From the NCBI RefSeq assembly GCF_030284385.1, contig NZ_CP127221.1, positions 1,798,001 through 1,862,000 on the forward strand: 64,000 nucleotides of DNA, read 5' to 3'. The translations under genes were made by a program, and so were the position numbers. The stretch is from Altererythrobacter rubellus (GTDB lineage Bacteria > Pseudomonadota > Alphaproteobacteria > Sphingomonadales > Sphingomonadaceae). Below the pieces are notes generated by a model. The model was not told where the DNA came from. It worked only from the letters and a program-made list of their open reading frames with translations, and did no database searches. Positions 36,097 to 45,356 of the stretch are shown one piece after another (positions within the stretch are counted from its first letter, which is position 1; each line of letters starts with the position of its first letter).

Positions 36097-36453
36097 ATGC
36101 AGATTGTCCGCACGATTCTTTGGGTTCTGATCTTTGTCGGGATCGCACTGTTTTCGGCCATCAACTGGAAGGCTGTTGACGTGAACCTTTGGGGAGACTT
36201 CGTGGTCGAAACGAAGGTGCCGGTTCTGGTCATCGTATCATTCCTGCTCGGACTTGTACCGATGTGGCTGTACCATCGTGGCGCGAAATGGAGCCTGAAC
36301 CGCCGGATCGCGAGCCTGGAAAACGCGGTGCGTTCAAACGCTCTCAGCAGCCGCCATAGCGCGCCGCCGCCCTCTCCGGCGTCAACTGCGCCTGCGCCGC
36401 CAGCCACAAATCCTGCCCCTACTGACGACACACTGAAACAAGACAGCAACTAA
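36097..36453 (+). CDS. LapA-family (DUF1049) membrane protein
   Basis: A 118-residue protein with two membrane helices (about 5-25 and 43-62) and a short conserved segment, FSAINWKAVDVNLWGDF, between them. A Pro/Ala/Ser-rich C-terminal tail follows. E. coli LapA, with LapB, controls LpxC and lipopolysaccharide synthesis, but small LapA-like proteins elsewhere are not characterised. Its stop shares a base with the pyrF start (TAATG). The same pairing with pyrF is known from E. coli, where lapAB lies next to pyrF. Confidence 0.85.
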   Translation: MQIVRTILWVLIFVGIALFSAINWKAVDVNLWGDFVVETKVPVLVIVSFLLGLVPMWLYHRGAKWSLNRRIASLENAVRSNALSSRHSAPPPSPASTAPAPPATNPAPTDDTLKQDSN

Positions 36454-37130
36454 TGAGCAACCCCGTCTACCTTGCCCTGGATTTGCCTCAGATTGAGCCG
36501 GCGAAGGCGCTGCTTAACAAGGTGAAATCCCATATTGGCGGAGTAAAGCTGGGCCTGGAATTCTTCTGCGCGCATGGCCATCACGGGGTACACGAAATCG
36601 CGCACGCCACCGGCCTGCCGATCTTCCTTGACCTGAAACTGCACGATATCCCGAACACCGTTGCCGGAGCGATGCAGGCGATCCATGTTCTGGAACCAGT
36701 GATTGTCACGATTCACGCCAGTGGCGGGCGCGCGATGATGGAAGATGCCAAGGCCGCAGCGGCTGACGGGTGCAAGGTGGTTGCGGTGACTATGCTCACC
36801 AGCCTTGATGAGCGCGACATGACCCGCACTGGCATTAAGGGTTCGCCGCATGATCAGGTTATGCGGCTGGCCGAACTCGCGCATGATGCCGGGCTCGATG
36901 GAATTGTCTGCTCAGGGCAAGAAGTGGGCGCGGTACGCAAGCAATGGAGAGACGGCTTCTTCGTCGTGCCCGGCCTTCGCCCCGGCGGAAAGGCCACGGG
37001 CGATCAGAAACGCGTGGTCACTCCGCGCAAGGCTCGAGATGATGGCGCCAGCGTGCTGGTGATTGGCCGCCCGATCAGCAAAGCGGATGACCCGCTGGAG
37101 GCCGCTCGCGCAATCGAAGCGACGCTTTAG
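36453..37130 (+). CDS. pyrF: Orotidine 5'-phosphate decarboxylase
   Basis: A 225-residue TIM-barrel enzyme giving UMP. The catalytic segment FLDLKLHDIPNTV lies near 58-70 and carries the Asp-Lys-Asp set; the phosphate-binding loop is VIGRPISKADDP near the end. It is coupled to the LapA-like gene upstream and is 9 bp from trpF. Confidence 0.95.
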   Translation: MSNPVYLALDLPQIEPAKALLNKVKSHIGGVKLGLEFFCAHGHHGVHEIAHATGLPIFLDLKLHDIPNTVAGAMQAIHVLEPVIVTIHASGGRAMMEDAKAAAADGCKVVAVTMLTSLDERDMTRTGIKGSPHDQVMRLAELAHDAGLDGIVCSGQEVGAVRKQWRDGFFVVPGLRPGGKATGDQKRVVTPRKARDDGASVLVIGRPISKADDPLEAARAIEATL

Positions 37131-37139
37131 AGGCCAAGA

Positions 37140-37772
37140 ATGTCAGTTCAGATCAAAATCTGCGGGCTTTCAACGCCCGAGACTATCGACGCCGCTGTAG
37201 ATGCGGGCGCGACACATGTCGGCCTCGTGCATTTCGAGCCGAGCGCACGGCATGTCTCGCTGGAAGATGCGGCCAAGCTGCGTGCGCGTGTGCCGGCCAA
37301 CGTTAAAGTGGTGCTCTTGCTGGTCAATCAGCAACCCGATGCGACCGCCAAAGCGCTTGCCGCCGTCAAACCCGATGTGGTCCAGTTCCATGGTCGCGAG
37401 ACCCCTGAGTGGACCGAAATGGTCCGCGAAAAGACACAACTCAAAGTGTGGAAAGCGTTGGGCCTTAAAGATGCCGGCACACTGGAACGCAGCGCGGCAT
37501 ATGTCGGCAAGGTCGACCGTCTGCTGTTTGACGCTCCTGCAAAAGCGCTGCCTGGGGGCAATGGCACCGCCTTCGACTGGAACCTTCTGGCGGGGCACAA
37601 GCACCTGGTCGATTGGGGCATTGCGGGCGGTCTGACGCCCGACAATGTCGCTGAGGCAATCCGGGCAATCGGCGCGCCGCTGGTCGACTCATCCAGCGGC
37701 TTGGAAAGCGCGCCGGGCGTGAAGGATGTGGACTTGATCCGCGCGTTCTGCAAAGCGGCTCTGGAAGCTTGA
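37140..37772 (+). CDS. trpF: Phosphoribosylanthranilate isomerase
   Basis: A 210-residue TIM barrel of tryptophan synthesis. The N-terminal [14 protein letters not shown] contains the catalytic Cys, and [15 protein letters not shown] near the end binds phosphate ([10 protein letters not shown] precedes it). It starts 9 bp after pyrF and ends 7 bp before trpB, so it belongs to one operon with them. Confidence 0.95.
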   Translation: MSVQIKICGLSTPETIDAAVDAGATHVGLVHFEPSARHVSLEDAAKLRARVPANVKVVLLLVNQQPDATAKALAAVKPDVVQFHGRETPEWTEMVREKTQLKVWKALGLKDAGTLERSAAYVGKVDRLLFDAPAKALPGGNGTAFDWNLLAGHKHLVDWGIAGGLTPDNVAEAIRAIGAPLVDSSSGLESAPGVKDVDLIRAFCKAALEA

Positions 37773-37779
37773 GAAATCC

Positions 37780-38997
37780 ATGACAGAAAATACCCCCAAT
37801 TCATTTCGCAACCAGCCCGACGAGCGCGGGCATTTCGGCCAGTTTGGCGGGCGTTATGTCGCCGAAACGCTGATGCCGCTGATCCTCGCTCTCGAAAAGG
37901 AATATCGCAAGGCGCAGGCCGACCCCGAATTCGCGCGCGAGTTCAACGACCTGATGAAGCATTATGTCGGGCGCCCTTCACCACTCTACTTTGCGGAGCG
38001 GCTGACAGAGGCGCTGGGCGGCGCACAGGTCTGGTTCAAGCGCGACGAACTCAACCACACCGGCGCGCACAAGATCAACAATTGCATCGGGCAGATCCTG
38101 CTCGCGATCCGCATGGGCAAAACGCGGATCATCGCGGAAACCGGTGCAGGCCAGCATGGCGTCGCCACCGCGACCGTCTGCGCACGCTTTGGTCTGCCTT
38201 GCGTGATCTACATGGGCGCAGAGGACGTGAAGCGGCAATCGCCCAACGTCTTCCGTATGAAGCTGCTCGGCGCGGAAGTTGTCCCCGTCACCAGCGGCGG
38301 TGCGACGCTGAAAGATGCGATGAACGAAGGGCTGCGTGACTGGGTCGCGAACGTCCATGACACCTTCTACATCATCGGTACGGCAGCAGGGCCGCATCCC
38401 TATCCGGAGATGGTGCGCAACTTCCAGAGCGTGATCGGTAAGGAAGCGCGCGAGCAGATGCTCGATCGCGTAGGCCGCCTGCCGGATCTGCTGGTTGCCT
38501 GCATAGGCGGCGGTTCGAATGCGCTCGGGCTGTTCCACCCCTTCCTCGATGATCCGGAAGTGAAGATGCTGGGCGTCGAGGCGGCGGGGCATGGGCTGGA
38601 TGGCGATGAACATGCGGCAAGCCTTTTGGGCGGCGCGCCCGGTGTGCTCCACGGCAACAAGACTTACCTGTTGCAGGATGAGGACGGTCAGATCACCGAA
38701 GGCCATTCGATCAGCGCCGGGCTGGATTATCCCGGTATCGGTCCGGAGCATGCGTGGCTGAAAGAGTCAGGCCGCGTCGAATATACCGCTGTTACCGATG
38801 ACGAAGCATTGGACGGCTTCCAGCTGCTTTGCCGCACCGAGGGGATCATTCCGGCGCTTGAACCATCACACGCCATCGCCGCCGTTGCCGACCGCGCGAA
38901 GCAGATGCGCGATAATCAGATCATCCTGATGAATCTGTGCGGCCGCGGCGACAAGGACATTTTCACAGTGGCTGAAAAGCTGGGAGTGGAGATGTGA
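37780..38997 (+). CDS. trpB: Tryptophan synthase beta chain
   Basis: A 405-residue PLP enzyme that joins indole and serine. The PLP lysine is in HTGAHKINN (near 90), [10 protein letters not shown] (near 120) is the substrate carboxylate loop, and [10 protein letters not shown] (near 240) binds PLP phosphate. The length is normal. Its stop overlaps the GTG start of a small membrane protein gene that separates it from trpA. Confidence 0.97.
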   Translation: MTENTPNSFRNQPDERGHFGQFGGRYVAETLMPLILALEKEYRKAQADPEFAREFNDLMKHYVGRPSPLYFAERLTEALGGAQVWFKRDELNHTGAHKINNCIGQILLAIRMGKTRIIAETGAGQHGVATATVCARFGLPCVIYMGAEDVKRQSPNVFRMKLLGAEVVPVTSGGATLKDAMNEGLRDWVANVHDTFYIIGTAAGPHPYPEMVRNFQSVIGKEAREQMLDRVGRLPDLLVACIGGGSNALGLFHPFLDDPEVKMLGVEAAGHGLDGDEHAASLLGGAPGVLHGNKTYLLQDEDGQITEGHSISAGLDYPGIGPEHAWLKESGRVEYTAVTDDEALDGFQLLCRTEGIIPALEPSHAIAAVADRAKQMRDNQIILMNLCGRGDKDIFTVAEKLGVEM

Positions 38998-39182
38998 GTG
39001 CGAAGGCTCTTTTCGTCCGAAACGTCGCCGTAATTGCAGTGCTCTTTTTCTTGGCAATGCTTGGCGCAGACATAGTATTTGAACGCGATCCTGTGCCGAT
39101 GTTGGAACGTATTGGCTTAGCGGTTTTTATGGGAATCCTCAGCGAAGCCAGCCAAATGATCTACCTCAGGCACACGAAATGA
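38994..39182 (+). CDS. Small two-helix membrane protein
   Basis: A 62-residue protein from GTG 38994, which overlaps the trpB stop (GTGA). Two hydrophobic segments (about 8-27 and 38-54) flank a short acidic loop ([10 protein letters not shown]). I do not recognise it. The tight coupling to trpB supports translation; the position between trpB and trpA is unusual. It could be a lineage-specific insertion. Confidence 0.55.
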   Translation: MSAKALFVRNVAVIAVLFFLAMLGADIVFERDPVPMLERIGLAVFMGILSEASQMIYLRHTK

Positions 39183-39195
39183 ATGACACTCTGCT

Positions 39196-39278
39196 CGTCA
39201 TTCCGGGCTTGACCCGGAATCCAGAGCGGCTCGAACTGCGCCCTGCAATTCTGGATTCTCGCTTTCGCGTGAATGACG
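39196..39278. repeat. REP-like palindromic element
   Basis: Outer arms CGTCATTC and GAATGACG enclose inner arms GGAATCCAG and CTGGATTC over 83 bp. This is the general form of palindromic dispersed repeats common in alphaproteobacterial intergenic DNA (CGTCATTCCGGGCTTGACCC type). It is the only copy seen in the window. The transcript could form a strong hairpin between trpB and trpA. Confidence 0.75.
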
Positions 39279-39383
39279 ATTGTTGGCCTGTCCTACACAC
39301 CCGCAGCAATGCCATAAGACACATATGAAGAATGCTTCAAACCTCTGGAACCGCGCCGAAAATTGCACTCGAATTGACGCAAG

Positions 39384-39429
39384 ATTTTTCGCCCCTAGGA
39401 CAGTGTTCCATGTGTTCCATACTGTAGGA
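39384..39429. repeat. Copy 2 of the 32-bp intergenic element, next to trpA
   Basis: ATTTTTCGCC at 39384 leads to the core at 39398-39429, with the double GTGTTCCAT and the ending CTGTAGGA. Here the flanks ACAGT and ACTGT are also an inverted pair. It ends 14 bp before the trpA ATG, where it overlaps or abuts the ribosome-binding region. Copy 1 is at 5074-5105. Confidence 0.6.
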
Positions 39430-39443
39430 CTTCACGCCCGGAA

Positions 39444-40232
39444 ATGACCGAATCCAACCGCCTCTCAAACGCCTTCTCCAAGCCGCACCCCGCGCTCGTG
39501 TGCTTCATCACCACTGGCGATGGCGACACCGCGGCCAATCTCGACGCGCTGGTCGAGGGCGGTGCGGATGTGATAGAGCTGGGCATGCCTTTCACCGATC
39601 CGATGGCCGATGGGCCGGCGATTCAGGCCGCGAACCTGCGCAGCCTGGGCAAAGGCACAACCACGGCAGACGTGCTTATGATCGCGAATGAATTCCGCGA
39701 GCGGCACCCGGACATTCCGCTGGTTCTGATGGGCTATGCCAACCCGATGATCCGGCGTGGGCCGGGGTGGTTTGCCGAGCAATGCATGGGCTGCGGCGTT
39801 GATGGCGTGATCTGCGTCGACATTCCCCCCGAAGAGGACGAGGAACTCGGCCCCGCCCTGCGCGAAGCAGGCGTTGCACCGATCCGCCTCGCGACACCCA
39901 CAACCGATGCAGCGCGGCTTCCCTCCGTGCTCCAAGGGTCCGAGGGCTTCGTCTATTACGTTTCCGTTGCGGGCATCACCGGCAAGCAACAGGCCGCAAT
40001 CGACTCCATCGAAGACAATGTCAGCCGCATCAAGCAATCGACCGATCTGCCTGTTGCGGTGGGTTTCGGCGTGCGCACGCCTGAACAAGCCGCAGAAATC
40101 GCAAAGGTCGCCGATGGCGTGGTCGTCGGCTCGGCTCTGGTCGAACTGGTCGGAAAGTTTGGCAAAGACGCGCCGGAGCAGCTAAAGGAACTGACGTCGG
40201 CTCTCGCACTTGCGATCCAAACCGCGCGATAG
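39444..40232 (+). CDS. trpA: Tryptophan synthase alpha chain
   Basis: A 262-residue TIM barrel cleaving indole-3-glycerol phosphate. The catalytic Glu and Asp are in [16 protein letters not shown], the flexible loop is in [12 protein letters not shown], and the phosphate site includes [11 protein letters not shown]. It is 261 bp away from the preceding small gene, with the REP-like repeat and the 32-bp element between, so it may have its own promoter. accD follows after 8 bp. Confidence 0.96.
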   Translation: MTESNRLSNAFSKPHPALVCFITTGDGDTAANLDALVEGGADVIELGMPFTDPMADGPAIQAANLRSLGKGTTTADVLMIANEFRERHPDIPLVLMGYANPMIRRGPGWFAEQCMGCGVDGVICVDIPPEEDEELGPALREAGVAPIRLATPTTDAARLPSVLQGSEGFVYYVSVAGITGKQQAAIDSIEDNVSRIKQSTDLPVAVGFGVRTPEQAAEIAKVADGVVVGSALVELVGKFGKDAPEQLKELTSALALAIQTAR

Positions 40233-40240
40233 GACAACAG

Positions 40241-41089
40241 ATGAACTGGTTTACACGCGTTCGAAACTCCATCGGCTTCGGCGAAAAGCGAATCAGCGAG
40301 AAGGATTTGTGGGTCAAATGCCCGTCCTGCGCAGAGATGCTGTTCGAGCAGGAATATAAGGACAATCTGTGGGTCTGCCCGCGGTGCGACCATCATGGCC
40401 GGATCAGCGCGGATCAGCGGCTGAAGCTGCTGCTGGACGATGGTTTCGAGATGCTCGATCAGTCTGAGGTTGAGGAAGACCCGCTCAAGTTCAAGGACAG
40501 CAAGAAATACACTGACCGGCTCAAAATGGCGCGGGCGAACAATCCGCATGCCGATGCCTTCAGCGTCGGTTCCGGCACGATTGACGGCCGCGTGGCGGTG
40601 GTCGGCGTTCAGGATTTCGGCTTCATGGGCGGATCGATGGGCATGGCGGTGGGTGCGGCCTTTGTCGCGGGCGCGCAAAAGGCATTGGAGCGCCGGTCGG
40701 CATATGTCGTGGTGACCGCCGCAGGCGGTGCACGCATGCAGGAAGGCATCCTCAGCCTGATGCAAATGCCCAAGGCAACCGTGATGACGCGCCGCCTGAA
40801 AGAAGCGGGCTTGCCCTATATCGTCGTGCTGACAGACCCGACCACCGGCGGCGTAACCGCCAGCTATGCCATGCTGGGCGATATTCAGATCGCGGAGCCA
40901 GGTGCACTGATCGGCTTTGCCGGACAGCGCGTGATCCAGGATACGATCCGCGAGCAATTGCCCGAGGGGTTCCAGCGCGCGGAATATCTCTACGAGCACG
41001 GGATGGTCGACATGGTGGTGCACCGTGCGGACCTGAAGGAACAGCTTGCAACCGTGCTCGGCTATTTGCAGCCGCGCAAGGCCGCTTAA
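40241..41089 (+). CDS. accD: Acetyl-CoA carboxylase carboxyltransferase subunit beta
   Basis: A 282-residue subunit making malonyl-CoA together with AccA. The N-terminal zinc ribbon is [11 protein letters not shown] to CPRCDHH (about 27-49). The crotonase-fold core contains [20 protein letters not shown] and [11 protein letters not shown]. It lies between trpA and folC, a common proteobacterial arrangement. Confidence 0.96.
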   Translation: MNWFTRVRNSIGFGEKRISEKDLWVKCPSCAEMLFEQEYKDNLWVCPRCDHHGRISADQRLKLLLDDGFEMLDQSEVEEDPLKFKDSKKYTDRLKMARANNPHADAFSVGSGTIDGRVAVVGVQDFGFMGGSMGMAVGAAFVAGAQKALERRSAYVVVTAAGGARMQEGILSLMQMPKATVMTRRLKEAGLPYIVVLTDPTTGGVTASYAMLGDIQIAEPGALIGFAGQRVIQDTIREQLPEGFQRAEYLYEHGMVDMVVHRADLKEQLATVLGYLQPRKAA

Positions 41090-41101
41090 GGCGTCACCGC
41101 T

Positions 41102-42382
41102 ATGCGCGATATGGGGCGCTCGGACGATCCGCGCGTTCAGGCCCAGCTCGACCGACTTGGCAGCTTAAGCATTCAGCGTGACACGCTGGGGCTCGATGCG
41201 ATCCAAGAATTGATGCGGCAACTTGGCGATCCGCACAAGCGATTGCCGCCTGTGTTTCACGTCGCGGGGACCAATGGAAAGGGATCAACCTGCGCCTTCC
41301 TGCGCGCGATGCTGGAGGCGGAGAGGTACAAAGTCCACGTCACCACCAGCCCGCATCTGGTGCGCTATAACGAGCGGTTCCGGGTGGCGGGCAAACTGAT
41401 CGAAGACGCACGGTTGGCGGAATTGCTGGAGCAGGTGTTTGACGCCGCCGAGGGGCTCGATTGCAGCTTCTTCGAGATCAGCATTGCGGCGGCGTTTGTG
41501 GAATTCGCGCGCGTTCCAGCCGATGCGTGTGTGGTGGAAGTCGGCCTTGGTGGGCGGTTGGATGCAACCAATGTGCTTGAGCCGGGTGCGCTGGCAGCTT
41601 GCGGAATTGCTGCGCTGGGGATCGATCACGAGAAGTTCCTCCTCGCGCCAGAGGAAGGCGTACCGCAAGAACCAATGGCGCGGATTGCATTCGAGAAAGC
41701 GGGGATCGCGAAACAGGGCGTGCCGCTGGTGACGATTGCTCAGCCGGAGCAAGAGAAGCAGGCAATCGAAGCAGTCGCAAACGCAGCTGGAGCGCCTGTG
41801 TTCGTCGCATCGCGCGTGGATGGACGCGAACTGGCTCTTCCCGGCGAACATCAGGGTCTGAATGCCGGCTTGGCGATAGCAATGCTGCGTTCCCAATCAA
41901 AGATCGACGTTTCAGACAATGCAGTTGCGGTCGGGCTTCGCACTGCGAGCTGGCCTGCGCGGCTTCATCGACTGGCCGATGGTCCGTTGACGCAAGGGCG
42001 CGAGGTTTGGCTAGACGGTGGGCACAACGCTTCGGCGGGGGCCATGCTGGGCGCGTATTTTGCTGGACATAAAGTGCATCTGGTGATTGGCATGATCGAA
42101 GGCAAAGATCCTGCTTCGCTGGTCGCTCCGCTAGCAGCTTCACTGGAGACGATCACGGTTGTTCCCGTGCCTGGCTTCCCTTGCCATCCGCCAGAGGCGT
42201 TTGGCGCGACGGCTGCATCTGCCTCTGATGTTAGCAAGGCGTTTGGCGCGACGGCTGCATCTGCCTCTGATGTTAGCAAGGCGATTGACAGATTGCGCGA
42301 TGACGGATTGCCGGTCCTTATCGCTGGTTCGCTCTATCTCGCGGGCGAGGTGCTGCGCCTCAATGACGAGATTCCGGACTGA
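41102..42382 (+). CDS. folC: Dihydrofolate synthase/folylpolyglutamate synthase
   Basis: A 426-residue Mur-ligase-fold enzyme that adds glutamate to folates. The P-loop is VAGTNGKGSTCAFLRAML near 42-59, and VEVGLGGRLDATNVL near 147-161 is the second family motif. LDGGHNASAG opens the C-terminal domain. Near residues 366-393 a 14-residue unit, AFGATAASASDVSK, is present twice because of a perfect 42-bp DNA duplication. The duplicated part lies in a surface-like loop before RLRDDGLPVLIAGSLYL and keeps the frame, so the enzyme is probably functional. Confidence 0.94.
   Translation: MRDMGRSDDPRVQAQLDRLGSLSIQRDTLGLDAIQELMRQLGDPHKRLPPVFHVAGTNGKGSTCAFLRAMLEAERYKVHVTTSPHLVRYNERFRVAGKLIEDARLAELLEQVFDAAEGLDCSFFEISIAAAFVEFARVPADACVVEVGLGGRLDATNVLEPGALAACGIAALGIDHEKFLLAPEEGVPQEPMARIAFEKAGIAKQGVPLVTIAQPEQEKQAIEAVANAAGAPVFVASRVDGRELALPGEHQGLNAGLAIAMLRSQSKIDVSDNAVAVGLRTASWPARLHRLADGPLTQGREVWLDGGHNASAGAMLGAYFAGHKVHLVIGMIEGKDPASLVAPLAASLETITVVPVPGFPCHPPEAFGATAASASDVSKAFGATAASASDVSKAIDRLRDDGLPVLIAGSLYLAGEVLRLNDEIPD
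42197..42280 (+). repeat. Perfect 2 x 42-bp tandem duplication within folC
   Basis: Bases 42197-42238 and 42239-42280 are identical, giving two copies of the 14-residue unit that starts AFGATAAS. Exact identity implies a recent event or strong slippage. Confidence 0.95.
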
Positions 42383-44104
42383 CTACTCCGCCGCAAGCGC
42401 TTCTAGCGCGATGACACCTGAATTGCGCCCCGCACGCCGTTCGCGCCACCATTCAAGGCACACCAGCACGACAGCAGCAAGCCCGATGAAAGTCGTCAGT
42501 ACGAACACGTCGAAATAGCCCTGATCCTCTATCATCTCACCCAGCGCTCCACGCCCCAGCGTGCCCACCAGCAGAGTGAGTGATGATAGTAGGGCATATT
42601 GCACCGCGCTGAACTTCTTCGACACGATCGAGCTGAGCCAGGCGATATAGGCTGCCCCCGCAATGCCAATCGCCAGATTCTCGAAGAAAATCGTGAAGGT
42701 GAGTTTAGCGAGCGCAGCGCTGCCAATTCCGGGCACCTGCATGATCAGCCATGTGAAGCCGACAAGATCGCTCAGCGCTTGCATATTGTGCCCGCCAATC
42801 GCCAGATCGGCATAAAGCAGGTTCGTCAGTGCCGCGAGCAATCCGCCGATGAATAGCGTAGCCATGCGGCCGATCACAGTGAGCAAGAAACCACCCAATG
42901 CAAGGCCGCCGATAATCGCGCCCACGCCGAAGAACTTGGAGGCAAACGCCACTTCGTCGTTGGTGTAATTCAGCTCTCCCAAATAAAACGGATAGGCAAA
43001 CGTGCCCCAGATCGCGTCGCAAATCCGGTAGGTCAGCACGACCGCCAGTATAAGGACCAGGCTCCATCCCATCCGCCCAACAAACTCAACCAGCGGCAGC
43101 ACAAGAGCGCGATAGAGGTGGTCCATCGCAAAGCCCGCGCCGCTTGATGGCGGAGCGTCTTGCTCTAACAAATAGTTGCCCTGCTTTTTTTGGCTTGCGA
43201 GCCAGCCAGCGATCAGAGCTGGCAGTATGATCGTGGCAACAATAATCCAGGGACCGAAGTTGAGCGTGAATTGGGTGGGGTTTGGCCTGTCCGCTGGCGC
43301 ATAGGTCATCGACATGATCATGAAGCTCAACACGACGCCAATCGCACCGGCCCAGAGCACGCCGACAATCGCTAATGCGCGGGCGCGGATTTTCGGATCA
43401 AGCTCGCCCGCCTTGCGCAATTCGCGCACCAGTTCATCGCTCGCGGCCATAGTGTTTGCGGCATCGCCATCGCCATTGGGCGCAAACAGCCCCAGAAATC
43501 CTGCCGTCAGCAAGATTGCTCCCATCAGCATATAGGTTTCCGGCCATCCGATCCGTGCCGCGATAATCAGTCCCAACGCGCCACCAACCAGCGAGCTGAA
43601 CCGATATCCCATCTGGTAAACGGTCGAGAGGATATCGATCGTTGCAACATCGTCTGCTACGTCGATACGCCAGGCATTTATTGCAATATCCTGCGTCGCA
43701 CTGGCAAACGCCCCGATCCCGGCCAATAGCGAAAACAAGCCAAGTTGCGACTTGGGGTCTAGCAGGCTGAGCGTGACGAGAATCGTGCCCAACGCCACTT
43801 GCATCGGCACAATCCATTGCTTGCGCTTGCCAAGCTTGCGCAGCAGCGGAAGATCGACCTTGTCGATCAATGGGGACCACAGGAATTGGAAAGCGTATGC
43901 AAGCCCGATAAGCGAGAAAATGCCCATCGTCTCCAGCTCGACCTCGGCCTCTGTTAGCCATGCGAACAGCGTGCCGAGGAACAGTGCGAACGGCAGGCCA
44001 CTGGCAAAGCCGAAAATCAGCATAAAGCCGGTTTTCCGGTTGGTCAGCGCTAATACCAGCGTCTTCCATGCAGATTTCTTCTTGTCGGCAGTGGCAACAG
44101 CCAT
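42383..44104 (-). CDS. AmpG-like MFS transporter
   Basis: A 573-residue membrane protein with about 12-14 hydrophobic segments. The N-terminal region FASGLPFALFLGTLFAWLTE, then LIGLAYAFQFLWSPLIDKVDLP and a DIAINAWRIDVAD segment, match the AmpG family, which imports anhydromuropeptides for cell-wall recycling. A central insertion (about 215-300) is rich in charged residues. No ampD or ampC gene is near. The gene converges on folC, with the two stop codons directly adjacent. Confidence 0.87.
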   Translation of the reverse strand: MAVATADKKKSAWKTLVLALTNRKTGFMLIFGFASGLPFALFLGTLFAWLTEAEVELETMGIFSLIGLAYAFQFLWSPLIDKVDLPLLRKLGKRKQWIVPMQVALGTILVTLSLLDPKSQLGLFSLLAGIGAFASATQDIAINAWRIDVADDVATIDILSTVYQMGYRFSSLVGGALGLIIAARIGWPETYMLMGAILLTAGFLGLFAPNGDGDAANTMAASDELVRELRKAGELDPKIRARALAIVGVLWAGAIGVVLSFMIMSMTYAPADRPNPTQFTLNFGPWIIVATIILPALIAGWLASQKKQGNYLLEQDAPPSSGAGFAMDHLYRALVLPLVEFVGRMGWSLVLILAVVLTYRICDAIWGTFAYPFYLGELNYTNDEVAFASKFFGVGAIIGGLALGGFLLTVIGRMATLFIGGLLAALTNLLYADLAIGGHNMQALSDLVGFTWLIMQVPGIGSAALAKLTFTIFFENLAIGIAGAAYIAWLSSIVSKKFSAVQYALLSSLTLLVGTLGRGALGEMIEDQGYFDVFVLTTFIGLAAVVLVCLEWWRERRAGRNSGVIALEALAAE

Positions 44105-44176
44105 TCCCTAGCGTCCTTCCAGAAACGTCAAACTTGTGCGACACTACCCATGGTTGAGAGGAATAGGAACGTCCGG

Positions 44177-45337
44177 ATGAACGAGGCAGCAACGAAATCA
44201 CCACCTTTGCGCCCGACAGAGGGGCAATTGGCACTGGCGCGGGCTGTTGCACGTGGAGAGGAGCGCAGCGGAAACGGCATCACGCAAGTTCCCGCGAGCG
44301 TTTACACCGATCCGGCGCACTGGACGCGAGAGAAAGCGGCATTGTTTGATCGATTGCCACAAATCCTCTGCCCCAGCGCGGTCTTGCCTCATGCGGGAAT
44401 GGCCTTGCCGCATGACGCAACCGGGCGCCCGCTGCTGATCACGCGCGATGCAGATGGCACGACGCATGTGTTCCTGAACGTTTGCCGCCATCGCGGTACG
44501 CGGCTGGTCGAAGGTGACGACGTGCAATGCGCCAAGCGGCTGGTCTGCCCTTACCATGCCTGGACCTACCGGTTGGACGGTAAATTGCTTGCCCTGCCCC
44601 GTCCGGAAACCTTTCCCGGGATGGACAAGGAACACTACGGCTTGATCGAATTGCCAAGCTGCGAGGCTGGCGGACTAATTTGGTTCGCTCCGCAAGATAA
44701 CGCTGACTTTATGCATGCACGCATCCTTGGCGAAGATTTTGACGCGTTTGGAATGGCGGAGCACGTGTTGTTCCGCCGCAAGACGCACACAGTCAAAGGC
44801 AATTGGAAGCTCATCATGGATGCGTTCCTTGAAAGCTACCATGTCACCCGGCTGCATTCGCAAACCATCGGCCCCTTCTTCAAGGATGGCGTGACCAGCG
44901 GTGATCAGATAGGCCCGCACCAGCGCAGCGCCGTGGGCAGGCTCGAAGACATGGAAGGCGTTGACCTGAACGATATGGCCGCGCTGCGCAGGGTCGTCAC
45001 ATACGCCTATCAATTGTTGCCAGCTACCATCATCATCCCCAGCCCGGATTATCTCAATGTCATGGTGCTGATGCCTCAAGCGCACGATCTGACTCTGGTT
45101 GAGGACTTCATGTTGATCCCGGAGGCTCCTGCCACGGACAAGGCACGCGATCACTGGGAACGCAGCTGGGCGCTGTTGGACGGAGGCGTCTTCGCTTCAG
45201 AGGATTTTCGCGCGGCGGAGCTTGGTCAGCAGGGCTTGTCGACAGGAGCAATTCCAAATTTGACTCTCGGCACGCTCGAAGGCGGCATTCACCGCTTCCA
45301 CGAAGTGGTTCAAGAAGCGTTGCGCGGAATCAATTGA
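44177..45337 (+). CDS. Rieske non-heme iron oxygenase, alpha subunit
   Basis: A 386-residue ring-hydroxylating oxygenase-type protein. The Rieske 2Fe-2S ligands are in CRHRGTRL and CPYHAWTYRLDG; the mononuclear iron site is in DAFLESYHVTRLH, where the Asp passes electrons and the two His bind iron. The partner reductase or ferredoxin gene is absent, so the electron donor is unknown. The substrate is unpredictable. ATG 44177 with AGGAAC upstream is preferred to ATG 44150, which lacks a ribosome-binding site. Confidence 0.88.
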   Translation: MNEAATKSPPLRPTEGQLALARAVARGEERSGNGITQVPASVYTDPAHWTREKAALFDRLPQILCPSAVLPHAGMALPHDATGRPLLITRDADGTTHVFLNVCRHRGTRLVEGDDVQCAKRLVCPYHAWTYRLDGKLLALPRPETFPGMDKEHYGLIELPSCEAGGLIWFAPQDNADFMHARILGEDFDAFGMAEHVLFRRKTHTVKGNWKLIMDAFLESYHVTRLHSQTIGPFFKDGVTSGDQIGPHQRSAVGRLEDMEGVDLNDMAALRRVVTYAYQLLPATIIIPSPDYLNVMVLMPQAHDLTLVEDFMLIPEAPATDKARDHWERSWALLDGGVFASEDFRAAELGQQGLSTGAIPNLTLGTLEGGIHRFHEVVQEALRGIN

Positions 45338-45356
45338 GCGCGTAACCGGCTGGGAC

